Of a stretch of DNA of 64,000 nucleotides, positions 30,339 to 43,800 are shown piece by piece. The position numbers were made by a program, and so were the translations under genes. Source of the stretch: Spinacia oleracea (taxonomy: Eukaryota > Streptophyta > Magnoliopsida > Caryophyllales > Amaranthaceae). Numbering within the stretch: position 1 is the stretch's first letter; every line of letters starts with the position of its first letter. The notes beneath the pieces were generated by a model that searched no databases, was not told the origin of the DNA, and was given only the letters and a program-made list of their open reading frames with translations. The stretch lies in the NCBI RefSeq assembly GCF_020520425.1, contig NC_079491.1:45560027-45624026 (forward strand). The letters are read 5' to 3'.

Positions 30339-32152
30339 TTATTTTTGAATTTCAGAATTATAGGTTTGCATAATTGAATTATTAATTTTCAGATTGTGTA
30401 ATTGAATTGAAATAATGATTTTAAGTATTTAAAACATGAATGCTAAGATTTTAATAGTTTTGAAATCATGGTAGATGATTATAAATTATTAAAGTTATTG
30501 TTTTTATGATTTCAAACATGTTAATTACGTTGTGGGAGCAGTCTGAAATTAGTTATATTGCTGAGAATTTAAAGTACGATGTCTGCAAAGAGTTTTCAAC
30601 GAATTTCAATCACTAATTCGATAATTATGATGCTAGGAAATCAATTATTCAAGTTTCGATATTGGGAAAGGTTCTAGGTATGTTTAGGATGTATTTAGAA
30701 TGTTTTATTATGGTTGTGAATGATTAGAAATTGATTGGGAATATTTGTTGGTTGTTTTAGGCGGAGAATTCTCTTTAGGCGACTTTTGAAAGTGTTAAAG
30801 TGGCCTATTAGTTTGTTTACACAAGGTACGTACATACCTGTGTGCTTGGAATGTGTGTTATTTGTTGAAACCATGTTGAAACTGTGGATGAACTTGGTTA
30901 TGTTGAAATTGCATGTTTAATATTGTTGGATGGACATATTGAACCTATATTTCGTTATGAGAATTATAACATGTTAGTATGGATGATTGATGCAAACATG
31001 TTGGTTGGGAACACTAGATTATTTTGTATACATTGATTCAGGTCGATTGATCGTTGTTCCCTTTTATCTTTTCACTACTTTATGAGGGCCGAGGACCTTG
31101 TTTAGTAAGTTGAAACCTTATACCCATATAGATGGGTTGATCAGTATTAATGGAAAGGTTGGAATTAATTGGAATAGGTTCTTGATTGATAACTTTGTGA
31201 TCGCTTACCTAATTCCAAGATAAAAACAGTTGTGAATACTTGTTGAGTTTATGATTTATGTGATTATCGAGTCATAACAGAGTTTTAATATGTAAATCAA
31301 TTAAAGTGAAACTGAATAGCAATAGCTTTAGACTGTGCACGTCTGAAGTGACGGACAAACAGGAGTTGGGGTTCATGGTGGTAGCCCATGGCCTTTTCTC
31401 GGACCGGATTGATCACCGTGTTCTATTTTATTCAAAAGTCCCTCGATATCGCAGGTCATTGGGGTTTACGGAGTCGCGCCCGTACCTCGTCTTCCTTAGT
31501 GAAGAAGTATCTAGCTGGAAAACTCGGTCCATTGACTATCTCAATTAAAATAATATTGTTATTGTTATAAAAGACTAGTCCAGTCTAGCCTAGTCTAGTC
31601 AAGTGTGGTCATCAAATTAACATGTTTGGTCTGCCCTTATTTATGTTCATTAGTATCATGTTAGGATTGTTCGCTTAATAGTATCATGTTAGGATTATTA
31701 TTGTTTTAGTATGTAATACTCAGCTTTGCTGATTATGTGCTTTGTTTGTGTGTGTTGATCATGGCTATGCCTTATTGATCCTGTGATGACCCATCTTTGG
31801 TGAGCAGTCTCTAAGGATCAATAAGCGTTGCCCACCTACAGGTTTGAAGATGATGCATCATTTGGATCAGGATTAGAGAGCTTGTATTTAGTTTTGTGTT
31901 GCTAAGTGACTTGGTTTGTTAATTTGGACTTTAAATTTGTCGTACTGTTTATATTTACTTATTTTCGTTGGTTGGTTTTTGGGATTAAACCTGTAATCGA
32001 TTATTTATAAACCTAAAGTTAGTTTTGTGTTTTCCGCTGCAAAATTCTGAATAAGCCGTTACGTTTTCACACGGGCGATAATGCCTTGATAATTCTCTAT
32101 GTTTTATATTAAAAGAGTACTTTAGAAAAGGGAGAATTGTCGGGGTGTTACA
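30339..32152 (+). repeat. Family-A LTR, 3' part (host of the LINE)
   Basis: Plus-strand LTR sequence ending GGGGTGTTACA at 32152. It matches 59850-61664. Its beginning would lie left of the window, on the far side of the LINE. The next five bases are TAGGT. No primer-binding site follows, so it is a 3' LTR or a solo LTR. Confidence 0.85.
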
Positions 32153-32759
32153 TAGGTATAAAACAAAGAGCGCACATGGCACCTATTGGATTAAGTTTAG
32201 TAGAGGAAAAGATTATATCAATATATTTGAGGTTCAGATGAAAAGATCTAGAGTATCTATAGACTATGGAGTTAAGTATTCTTTTGGGACTATACTTGAA
32301 ATGTAGTTTCGTACTATATTGTTTACATGAGCATTTATTATTCTATATTGGTATGTTTTTGTCAAGGGTGATTACTCAACTTTTTGCTGACGTGTGTGTT
32401 TATTTGCTATGTGTGTTTGCGGCCATGTCTTTTTCTTATGGTGGCCCTGCGACGATCCTTTTGGAATTTGTCCTCTATGGTGAGCAGTCAAGATGACTGG
32501 AGCAGATTGATCGTGAATGATTGCAGTTAGAAGTAAAGGAGCTCAAGTGTTACCGTTTAGTCTTTTATAACAGTTGTACAGTTGTAAATAGATCACCTAG
32601 TAGTTGAGTTGTAATGGTTTGAGTTTTGTAAGCCTTAGCACTTGACATTGTGGTCAAGTGTGGCGGTGATACCTCCGATTTAGGTGTAAGCTTCCGCAAT
32701 TTTTATAAAGTCTATAGTATTTCTTATTTATTTATAGTTAGTAAATCGGGGGTGTTACA
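32153..32759 (+). repeat. 3' end of an LTR from another gypsy-type family
   Basis: No similarity I can see to families A or B except the end GGGGGTGTTACA. Contains GTGTAAGCTTCCGC, a stretch typical of the late LTR of gypsy elements in plants. Its upstream part is displaced by the family-A LTR before it. No gene. Confidence 0.6.
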
Positions 32760-32765
32760 TGCTAT

Positions 32766-33605
32766 TTAGATAGTAATTTTAGGTTTATCTTTGAATAGGT
32801 GATACAACTTTAGCCTATCAGTATCCTCTATCATTTGAGGTCCTAACACCACTGTCTCACTAATGTCTCTCCAACATAGTAGACTTCTAGATTTTTTTCC
32901 ATATAAAGCCTCAAATGATGCCATTCCTATACTGACACGGTAGTTATTGTTGTACGAAAACTCAATTAAATTCAGGATATCTTCCCAACCTCCTTGAAAA
33001 TAAATGACACAAGCACGAAGCATGTCTTCGAGTGTCTGAATGGTTCTCTCAGTTTTTCCATATGTAGCTGGATGGAATGTTGTACTCATTTTCAATGTCG
33101 TACCAAAGTTCTTTTGAACACTCTTCCAGAAGTTTGAAAAAACCTTGAATCTCTATCTGACATGATATTCTTAGGAACTCCATGTAGTTTTACAACGTAC
33201 TTGATGTAAGCCTTAGCAAGTACATTGCTCCATTTTCCAAGTCTCCTTCATTGGCATAAACACTCCTGACTTGATCAACCTATCTACCACAACCCAAATG
33301 GTGTCATTACCAACCTTTGACTTAGGCAAACAAGTGACAAAATTCATTTAAATATAGTCCCATTTCCAACTCGGAATTTCTAATGGTTGATTCTTTACTT
33401 GAGGTCTCCTATGCTCTATTTTGACTTTATTGCAAGTCAAACACTTAGCCACAAATTCAGCCGCAAATTCTTCATTGTAGAACACCAATAGATCTTCTTC
33501 AGATCCTTATACAACTTGTCACCTCCTGTGTGCACAAAATATGGCGTATTGTGACCTTCTCTCATTAATTTCTCCTTCCGATCTTCACACCATTGAGGCA
33601 CACAC
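32766..33605 (-). pseudogene. pol: Decayed gypsy integrase fragment
   Basis: Minus-strand remnant of a family-B-like pol. From 33095 it reads MSTTFHPATYGKTERTIQTL, then LIEFSYNNNYRVSIGMASFE and ALYGKKSRS, matching the integrase core of element B (41380-41680) but frameshifted before and after. From 33100 to 33605 lie further integrase and zinc-binding remnants corresponding to about 41690-42180 of element B. Cut at 33606 by the copia LTR and at 32760 by the LTR fragment. Non-functional. Confidence 0.8.
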
Positions 33606-34859
33606 TGTTAGGTAATGAACAATCCAATGTTATGCGGAAAAACCATAAATGCCAAAATCCGAATTAAATACACATAATCATTTAGCATAATTTAGCGAAC
33701 ACACTTTGTGATGCGTGCCTTCCCTAGCATCTCCCGAACCGAACAAGAACAAGTTAGAACGCCAAACGTCGTCCCTTCGTAGAAAGTCCAAAGTACGTTC
33801 GGATCCGCCTTAGATCGTACCAACTAGGATTTAATATAAGGTTTATGATTTTGGGATCTCACTTTTAGTTGATAGGCAAAGTGTATTGAATTGTATTTCA
33901 ATTGATGTGTTTATTCATGACCATAGGCCATGTATTTATAGGAAATAGGAAAAACCTAGGAGCCAAAACCCTAGAACGTTTTAGGAAAGTTTAAGGAATT
34001 TACCAAAAACCAAAACCCTAAAACCCTAGGGCTAGCCGACTTCTTGCAGGGCAAGAAAACCGACCAGCTATGGCCTTGCGTGCACCGCCTTGTGCACATG
34101 GCCCACCAGCGCTGGCCATGCACAAGCTAGCAGCGCTGGCCCGCGAATAAGGCACAACTATGCTGGACCATGCGCGCAGGTCAGCAGCGCTGGCCTTGTG
34201 CCTTGGCCCATGAGCGATGGGCCATTGCTTCGCGCAATGGTCTGTTGCTCGTTTCGTGCTTCCGATTCGTTTGTCCAATTCTGGAATTTATTTCCGATTC
34301 GAACAATATTTACGTTTCCGATAATATTTCCGATTCCGACAATATTTCCGATTCCGACAATATTTCCGATTCCGATAATATTTCCAATTCCGACAATATT
34401 TCTATTTCCGATAATATTTCCGATACGAACCATATTTCCGATTCCGGCTATATCTTCGACTTCGATAATATTTATATTTCTGTTATGAACCATATTTTCG
34501 TTTCCGGTAATATCTTCATTTCCGGAAAATATTATTTCTTTGCCTTTTGACAGTTTGTTTAGCTCCCACTTAAACCAACATTCGTCATTTCCGAATATCC
34601 ATAATTAGAGTATTCATTGAATATAATATTCAACTAAATACTTGATCCGTTCACGTACTACTTGTGTGACCCTACGGGTTCAGTCAAGAGTAAGTTGTGG
34701 CATTAATTACATTAATTCCACTTCAACTGAAACGGCCTCTAGCTAGGAATTCAGATCACTTGATCTCACTGAATAATTAACTTGCTTAATTAATACTGAA
34801 CCGCATTTATTAGACTTAACATAGAATGCATACTTGGACCAAGGGCATTATTTCCTTCA
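33606..34859 (-). repeat. Ty1/copia LTR, minus strand
   Basis: About 1254 bp. On the minus strand it starts TGAAGGAAATAATGCCCTTG and ends CCTAACA. The polypurine tract GACAAGTGGGAGAC lies directly upstream of it (34860-34873 on the plus strand), so it is a 3' LTR. A second copy of the same junction, in the other orientation, is at 63825-63840. Confidence 0.85.
34265..34530. repeat. Short tandem repeat inside the copia LTR
   Basis: About fifteen degenerate units of 15-18 bp of the type AATATTTCCGATTCCGAC. The long open frames across it on both strands are products of the repeat. Confidence 0.85.
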
Positions 34860-35722
34860 GTCTCCCACTTGTCCTTAGGGACAAGCGTGCATTTTCTAAT
34901 TCCTTTGTCGCTCGATGCCTGCTCATGAACATAAGGTAAGACTGGTCATCCTTATTACGTTCAGAGGTATTTCTCGGTGTCAGAGTTCAACTGGTCAAAT
35001 AAACAGATAATCATAGCATATGATTCATTTGAGCACTACCATGCATTTTACAGTATCTAGCTCTCCGAGTGGCCTTTATACAACTTTTGGCATCTCTTCC
35101 CGATTTATGGGAGGACAATCCCAATCTTGTGATCTTGAGTTTAGAATTCGTTTGATGGGTGATTGCCCGAGCGCTGCCGTTATGGTCTCCTTTTACGGTG
35201 CGACGGTTGACAACGTCAAAGAAACCAGTTCTCAGACAAGTAAGCTTAAATCACTCATGTATTGAGGATTAGTGTTTAATAAAATGATGAAATTTACTTA
35301 TGACAAATTTTCATCTCTTACAGTAAAGTTTCATAGGTCTTGTCCGATACTAATCTTGTCAAATAAGTATCTATGCAAATGATTATGACATTGCCATGTC
35401 CACATAGTTCAAGAAATAGAACTACTAGTCATCTTGCATTCTAGTCGTCTAGCGGTTTTCTATGCGTCCACCTTAATAGAAAACTTCCGACCAGGGACCA
35501 TTTTCACCTTTTGACATTAAAGTTCACTTGATAGAAATTTCTTAGTCATAGGACTGGTCCTGACAGTCTATCTTGAATTTTGTCAAATTGAAAGGACTCG
35601 TCATTTAATAAAAACCATAAAATTAAATGGAAGAATGAAGCTTAATTCATTTCTATGAATGGTTAACCGTAATGTTTTACAAAGTATTTCAAAACTTAAA
35701 ACTTTAAAACATTAAAAGGACA
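34860..35722 (-). other. Copia 3' non-coding region
   Basis: About 860 bp between the pol stop and the LTR, beginning at the polypurine tract. It matches the reverse complement of 63345-63838 over its LTR-proximal part. I see no conserved reading frame in it. Confidence 0.65.
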
Positions 35723-35797
35723 TCAAAGCCATTCTCCAATATGCTTGATTCCCATAGCTGCTTTGTGTGAGTTGTATTTCGCTTGTGGCAGAGGTTT
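35723..35797 (-). pseudogene. pol: Copia pol, last 24 codons
   Basis: Minus strand reads KPLPQAKYNSHKAAMGIKHI and ends GEWL then TGA (35725-35723). This is the usual C-terminus of copia RNase H (DPLTKPL...). Everything upstream is replaced by the family-A LTR starting at 35798. Confidence 0.75.
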
Positions 35798-37698
35798 TGT
35801 AACACCCCGACAATTCTCTCTTTTCTAAAATAACCTTTTAATATAAAACGTAGAGAATTATCAAAGCATTATCGCCCGTGTGAAAACTTATTGGCTTATT
35901 CAGAATTTTGCAGCGGAAAACATAAAACTAACTTTAAATTTATAAATAGTTAACTACGGAATTAACTCCAAAAATCAAACCACGAAACGCAAAGTCAGCG
36001 AACTAATTCAACAAGTTTAAAGTCCATTTAAACCAAACCAAATCCAATTTAGAAAATTACATTAAACTACAAGCTCTCCAATCCCGAACCCAATGATGCA
36101 TCATCTTCAAACCTGTAGATGGACAATGCTTATTGATCCTTAGAGACTGCTCACCAAAATGGGTCATCACATGATCAATAAGGCATAGCCATGATCAACA
36201 CACACAAACAAAGCACGTAATCAGCAAAGCTGAGTACTACATACTTGACTAGACCCGACTAGACTGGACTAAACTTTTATAACATTAATATTATTTTAAT
36301 TTAAATAGTCAACGTACCCAGTTGTCCAACCAGAAGTCTTCATTAAGGAAGACGAGGTACGGGCGCGACTCTGTAACCTCAATGACCTGCGATATCGAGG
36401 AACTTTTGAAGAAAATAGAACACGGTGATCAATCTGGTCCCAGAAAAGGCCATAGGCTACCACCATGAACCCCAACTCCTGTTTGTCCATCACTTCAGAC
36501 GTGCACAGTCTAAAGCTATTGCTATTCAGTTTCACTTTACATGATTTACCAATTAATACTTTGTTATGACTCGTCAATCACATTAATCACAAAATCAACA
36601 AGTAATCACAACTATTTTTTATCTTGGAATTAAGTAGGCGATCACAGAGTTATCAATCAAGAACTCATTCCAATTAATTCAACCTTTCCTTGGTTAACCA
36701 CCTTTATATAGGTGTAAAGTATCAACTTACCAAACAAGGTCCTCGGCCCTCATAAAGTAGTGAAATGCTAAAAGGGAACAACGATCAATCGATCTAAACC
36801 AATATATATATAATAATATAAAGTTCCCAACTGACATGCTTGCATCAATCATCCATGCTAACGTGTTATAATTCTCATAATAAGGTTCTATGCTCAACGC
36901 ATTCATTCAACGACATTGAACATGAAATTTCAACATAAACCAATTCATAAATACATTAAACATAGTTTCCACAATATATAGCACACATCCACAAACACAC
37001 AGGTATGTACGTACCTTGTGTAAACAAATTGATAAGTTACTTTAACGATTTCAAAAGTCACCTATAGAGAATTCTCCGCCTAAAACAACCAATATATATA
37101 TATTCATATCAATTCACATTGAATTTTCAGCAACATTAGGGTGCTTCAAACCCTTCCTAAACATAATTAGAACATTCCCTAATGTCAAAACTTAATTACT
37201 AAACCTCCTAGCATGATTACTTCACTAATGATCGCCAATTATCATAAACTCCAATAAACATGCCCTTTACAGTTTCCTGCAATATACATTAATTTCAAAC
37301 TACTCCAAAATATATCCAACATACTTAAAATCATAGAAATAATAACTTTAATAACTTATAATCATTCTACCATGATTTTAAAACTATTAAAACCTTAAAA
37401 ATCCATTCTTTAATAAATAAAACCCTTATTTCAATCAATTATATAATCTGAAAATCAATAATTTAATTATGCAAAACATATAATCTGAAATTCATAATTA
37501 AATCATAAAACTATAAATTTAATTAAAGAAAACATAAATTAAATTAATAAAACATAATAAAACATAAATTAGTTATATGGGTTTAGAAATTAACCAAAGA
37601 GAGAGGAAGGGGAGTGCTGGCTGGCGGTAGATAACACACGGCAGCAGGCCTGGCGGTGGCAGGGCTGGGCGACGCGGCTGGTCGCGACGGTGGCTGCG
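35798..37698 (-). repeat. Family-A LTR (copy E), inner part left of element B
   Basis: Starts TGTAACACCCCGACA on the plus strand, so this is the 3' end of a minus-strand LTR. It runs to the GC-rich region, where element B is inserted. It resumes at 50316 and is finally cut at 50437 by element C. The last five bases, CTGCG, are the element-B target duplication. Confidence 0.88.
37694..37698. repeat. Target duplication CTGCG of element B, left copy
   Basis: Identical to 50316-50320 directly after the other LTR. Confidence 0.9.
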
Positions 37699-40602
37699 TG
37701 TAACACCCTAATAATTCCTTGCTTTTATAAAACCATTTTCCAACTTAAAATAAAGGAATTACTAAAGTATTACCGCCACCGTGATAATGGTTAAGGCTTG
37801 TACCAGAATTACGCAGCGGAATTAAATGTCAACTAACTTTTGAAAACATAATTAATGAAATATCGAGGCCTCCTACAATTTGGAACCATAATGGCCCAAA
37901 ACACAAAACATAAATAGTCAAACATTTCAAACATAATTAAAGTATTATTAAATAGTTCAAAATACGAAAACGTGCAACTCTCTCGATCATCCCAAGCCAC
38001 ATGATTCCGATCAACCAACCTGCTATTTTATTCTACTCCCCATCAATGCAAGTGCAAATGATAGATCATCATAGGGTCATTAAGGCAAATGCCATGACCA
38101 AAACACACAAAGCACGTAGTCAGCAAAAGCTGAGTACTTACAAGAATAGAGTGGAATGAAACTAAAACATGCATCACTCACTAAGTACTAATCAACATGC
38201 AAAAGCCATATAATAATTAACAACCAATCATGAATACAAGACTCGACACTTGATTCGACTCTTGACTCACAATTTAATTAGAATAAGCTTCGAACGGGCC
38301 AAAAGAATAATCCACAAAGGGAAAAGGTGATGGGAGCCAACCATACACCAAATATATAATAATAAAATCGGGCCATACCGAGTGTCGGGCCATATCGAAG
38401 GAATTTCTGCACATAATATAAATGAAACGTCTTGTATCATTAGTAGGAGTACGAGCTTTCCGGCAAGACTCCCCCCATTTTTCATACTCAAGGTATATAC
38501 GTTCCAAGAGTTTTGAAGCTTGTTCTGGTTGCACTTTACGTTTATTAATATTTTATTAAAGGCGAACTCAAGACTCACCAACATGCACACATACAATTAA
38601 TAAACAACAACCAAAACAATCTCATTTTAAATGCTTTAGGACTTGTGATCAACATGGAAAGACACTTGTGATATTACTACCATGTTCCTCCTCACCAAGG
38701 TGAGACTCCACATCATGCACATTAACATGAGGGTTGTGCCCTTGCACGACAAATCCTAATTCATTTCATACATAATATTCCCAACTGAACCCTACATGTG
38801 CGGTGGCTTACGTGAGCTAACCCTTCACATGTGGTAAAATAAATAGTACAACGAGGTACGAATAATTGGCTCAAAGTATGCTAGACATCCCGTACAATAG
38901 CATACAAATAAATAATCCATCCCTTGCATGTGAAATAAACCATACATGCATAAATATTGAACAACATGATTGACAATGAAATCCATACTCATAATAATTC
39001 CAACATGCTTGTTCAACAATTAGTCCAATAAATCCAACATCACAAATCACATGCTCGTTCACCAAAATAAACATGATTCCACATAATGTAATTCACATCA
39101 TCAACAATCATGTAATGTCATTGACAAAAGGTGTGGTCGCCCTAGACTTGTACGTACCTTGAATATCTAAGCGTAGGGGCCACTTTGCAATAACGAGCAC
39201 TCAACTAGAAATCACCTCCTATCATCAAAATAATGAAACTTAAATTATTTCCATGTTCATTAAATTTCCAGCAACTTTATAAAATTTAAAACTTCCTTTA
39301 AACTTTAGAATTCAATCGTTTTTCAATAATAAAATCGTCTCAATTTGCAAAATCAATCCCTAGTACAAAAACTTACTTTTTCAGCCTTTAAAATCAATAA
39401 AAATCGACACTTTAAACCTTCATTCAAATCTGAAAATATAATTGATTATCATAATTAAAATCCTTACCTAATTATGCTAATCAATTGACTTATTAGGTCT
39501 AGGTTAAAACCCTAACTTGAAAATCCCAATAACACTAGTTTATTATCATAAAAATCAATGCTTTATTCAATAAACAAATCTAAAAATTCATCCTTTAATA
39601 ATTAAAACAAGCCTAATGAATCACAACACACAAATCCTCAAACCACGGTATTCATAACCGGTTCCCAGCATTTTAATTACTCAAAAAAACATTAATATAA
39701 TAATTTAAAATACGGAATTTAAATAGAATAGGTAAGGAAGAAGAGAATTATACCAATCCGGCCTATAGGACGGAACAACCACGAATTAATGTGATTGGGC
39801 GAAAAGAGATTGGAAAACGAACAACAACGAAGCAACACAACACACGACACATCACTCGTGTGTGCGTGTGCAGCGCGGCACGAAGAGCAGCTGCAGGGGC
39901 GAAGGCACGCGGCTGGGCGCTGTGCGCGAGGGGCGAGCGAGGGCTGGGCGCTGTTGCACGAGGGAGAGAGGGAGGGCTGGGCGCTGTTGCGCGAGGGAAG
40001 GCGAGCGAGGGAGAGAGGGAGTGCAGCGCTTTGCGCGAGGGCACGAGCGAGAGAGAGCGAGGGAGTGCAGCGCTGGGCGTGAGGCCGAGCAACACGAGAG
40101 CACAACAGCGCGAGCACGGGGCTGCGTGCGTGCGGACGAGCCGAGCAAAAAGAGGAGAGGGAAAGAGGAGTGTTGGGCAAGCAAAGCAAAAATAGGGTTT
40201 ATGAATTTTAGGGGCTCATTTAATGATGGGGGAGTCCAATTTATAGGCTCCCTAATCCCTTGATGGGCTAGGCTTAGGAGATTTGAGTTGGGCTTAGAAA
40301 ATAAATGATTTGGGCTAGCTTAGGATTTAAATTAAAATTTTTTGATTGGGCTCGTTTAATAAAACGGATTGGACTTTTTATTTAAAACCCGAAGCACATA
40401 AAAATCATTTGCAACTCATTTAATTTCCCGACTCAAGAATTAAATTCGTTTCGTAATTAATTAAAATAATAAATATTCTAATTAATTAAAATACATTAAA
40501 TAAAATGCATTTAAATATTATTTAAATGTTAATAAATCGTAAAATGCTTTATAAATATAATAACATATACTTATAAATATTATAAAAATACGAGGTATTA
40601 CA
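37699..40602 (-). repeat. 3' LTR of element B
   Basis: 2904 bp; on the minus strand TGTAATACCTCG...TAGGGTGTTACA. TATA-like CTATAAATT is at 40238-40246, about 356 bases from the LTR start. The GC-rich region at 39840-40150 is open in four or five frames because it lacks A/T-rich stops, and I call no gene there. The splice-donor-like AAGGTACGTA is at 39151-39160. Confidence 0.92.
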
Positions 40603-40873
40603 GTCTACCCTCCTTAAAAGAAGTTTCGTCCCGAAACTTGGGTTCGGAAATCAAAATTCAACTCAAAACTTGAGACTTTATGAGACTTTCAATACGTTCA
40701 TTTACAAAAATTTTAAGTTGCTGTACTCTTTACATGATTAAACAGGACAATAATAAGTGCAAATTCAATAGAAAGCACTAAATTGAGCATAAAATAGGGG
40801 AAAACAAGGTAAAAAGCGCGAAATTCTACCGCACTCTACCCCCCTTAAAAGACACGAGTTACGACCCCGTAAC
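40603..40873 (-). other. Polypurine tract and 3' non-coding region of element B
   Basis: Minus-strand AAGGAGGGTAGAC next to the LTR (40603-40615) primes plus-strand DNA. The remainder, up to the pol stop at 40874, includes a GAGTTACG...CGTAACTC inverted pair near 40856-40876. No gene. Confidence 0.75.
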
Positions 40874-43800
40874 TCAACTAACCCCGGGAAAAAGCTCGGG
40901 ATATTTCTTTCTCATTTCGTCCTCCGCTTCCCAAGTGGCTTCCTCAGATTCTTGATTAGACCACAACACTTTGACAATTTTCACATCTTTAGTACGCGTA
41001 CTACGTACTTTGCTATCAAGGATTTTGACAGGTCTTTCCTTAAAGGTTAGACTTTGGTCTAATTCTATGGTCTCCGGTTGCAACACATGCGATTTATCCA
41101 GGATATATTTCCTTAACTGAGATATGTGGAACACATTATGCACTCTATGCAAGTCCATAGGCAAGGCTAGTCTATAGGCTACCTTTCCGATTCTTTCTAA
41201 GATCTCATATGGGCCTATGTACTTAGGGCTTAACTTCCCTTTCTTTCCAAATCTCATGACACCTTTCATTGGTGACACTTTGAGCAACACTTTATCACCT
41301 ATGTTGAACTCTTCATCCCTACGTTTCAAGTCTGCGTAACTCTTTTGGCGATCTTGCGCCGCTTGGATCTTTGATTGGATGGTTCGGATTTGGTTCATGG
41401 TGTCCTCTATCATTTGAGGTCCCAACACTACGGTTTCACTAATATCGTTCCAGTAAAGTGGACTTCTACACTTTCGTCCATACAAAGCCTCAAATGGTGC
41501 CATTCTAATGCTAGCATGATAGCTATTGTTATAGGAAAACTCAATCAAATCTAGGCTATCTTCCCAACTTCCTTGGAAATCAATAACGCATGCCCGAAGC
41601 ATGTCCTCCGGGGTTTGGATAGTCCTTTCAGTTTGTCCATCCGTGGCTGGGTGGAAGGCTGTACTCATTTTCAATGTCGTACCAAAGCTCTTCTGCACAC
41701 TTTTCCAGAAATTCGAAAGAAACCTTGAATCCCTATCTGATACGATATCCTTAGGAACTCCATGTAACCTCACAACATTCTTAATGTAGGCTTTAGCAAG
41801 TTGTTCCATTTTCCAGGTTTCCTTCATTGGTATAAACACTGCTGACTTAGTCAACCTATCTACCACCACCCAAATTGTATCATTCCCAGTCTTTGACTTA
41901 GGTAAACAAGTGACGAAGTCCATAGAAATACAGTCCCATTTCCAGCTTGGAATCTCTAAAGGTTGGACCTTCCCTTGAGGTCTCATGTGCTCTATTTTAA
42001 CCTTCTGACAAGTCAGATATCTAGCCACAAATTCAGCCACTTCGTTCTTCATCCTTGGCCACCAATAGACCTTCTTCAATTCCTTATACAACTTGTCACC
42101 ACCTGGGTGCACAGAATATGGCGTATTATGCCCTTCTTTCATCAATATCTCTTTCAATTCTCCACACTGTTGAGGCACGCACCACCTGCCTTTGTACCTC
42201 AAACTTCCATCATCATGGATTCGGAATTCTAACTCCTTACCCTGCGAAATCTTTTCCTTGATTCGCTCCAACTTTACATCACCAGCCTGATTCTCCCTAA
42301 TCTCATCAAATATCGACGGCTGGATGGTTAAGGCATTCATTATTCCCACAAGGCTTTCACCACTTACTATTTCAAGGTTCAAACGCTACATGTCCTTACA
42401 CAGCTCGTTAGCAACGACTAACGCATTAACACTATGACTTGATTTCCTACTCAAGGCATCCGCAACTACTTCGGCTTTTCCTTCATGGTACTGGATATCC
42501 AAATCATAGTCCTTAATTAACTCCAACCACCTTCGTTGGCGCATATGCAGGTCCTTCTGTGTGAAGATGTACTTCAAACTTTTGTGGTCCGTAAATATCC
42601 TACACTTCACACCGTACAGATAGTGTCTCCATATCTTCAATGCAAACACTATAGCAGCCAGCTCTAAATCATGGGTAGGGTAATTGGATTCATATGGCTT
42701 TAATTGCCTTGACGCATACGCAATAACCTTCTCGTTGTGCATCAATACACACCCTAAACCATTCTTAGAGGCATCACTATACACATCGTATGCACCACTC
42801 TCATCTGGTAAGGTTAATACTGGCGCGGTTGTCAATCACGTCTTTAAGGCTTGGAATGCTTCCTCACACTGGTCACTCCATTCAAACTTTGCTTCCTTCT
42901 TCATCAAGGTAGTCATGGGCTTGGCTATCCTAGAGAAGTCTTGCACAAAGCACCTATAGTAGCCAGCTAATCCCAGAAAACTACGAATGTCAGTCACACT
43001 CTTGGGTGTAGGCCATTCACTAACAACTTTGATCTTAGCAGGGTCAACTGCCACTCCTTCTTTTGACACAAAATGTCCCAAAAATGCAACTCTTTCCAAC
43101 CAAAACTCACACTTGGAGAACTTGGCATACAACTGGTTATCTCTCAAGGTACTCAACACCGATCTCAAGTGTTCCGCGTGATCTTCTTCACTTTTTGAAT
43201 ATACTAGGATGTCATCTATGAAAACCACTACAAACTTGTCCAAATAGGCATGGAATACATGGTTCATTAAGTCCATAAATATTGCAGGGGCATTGGTTAA
43301 CCCAAAAGGCATAACAGTGAACTCATAATGTCCGTATCTAGTCCTGAATGCGGTCTTTGGTATATCGTGGTCAGCGATTCTCAATTGATGATAACCCGAA
43401 CGCAAATCGATCTTCGAAAAGATTCCAGCTCCCTTCAGTTGGTCAAATAGGTCTTCTATCCTAGGTAATGGATACTTGTTCTTGATCGTGACCTTATTGA
43501 GCTCCCTGTTGTCTATACAGAGCCTCATACTTCCATCCTTTTTCTTCACAAACAACACTGGTGCTCCCCAAGGCGACGCACTTGGCCTAATGTAACCTTT
43601 CTCCAATAGATCCTCTAGTTGGCTTTTTAACTCATTCATTTCTCCTGGAGCCATTCGATAGGGTGCTTTTGAAATAGGGGCGGTTCCAGGCACTAAATCT
43701 ATGGTAAAGTCAATAGGTCGATTGGGAGGCATCCCCGGGATCTCTTTTGGAAATACATCAAGGAATTCATTAACTACTGCAATATCCTCAGGCTGATCCT

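Noticed and set aside
27559..30377. Plus-strand frames of 60-184 codons across the LINE
   Set aside because: Shadows of ORF1 and ORF2, which carry the recognisable domains on the minus strand.
34158..34550. Ile/Gly/Asn- and Asp/Ser-repeat frames
   Set aside because: Direct translations of the copia LTR tandem repeat.
38267..39074. Short frames repeated in both family-B LTRs (also 47977-48787 and 51985-52788)
   Set aside because: They recur only because the LTRs are repeats. They contain no domain and are interrupted or altered between element B and C.
39719..40263. Several long overlapping frames on both strands, rich in Ala, Arg, Gly and Ser, and the same at 49432-49976 and 50737-51365
   Set aside because: They lie in the GC-rich part of family-B LTRs. 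Open frames in four or five registers at once are a composition effect; there is no domain, and the reading frames differ between copies.
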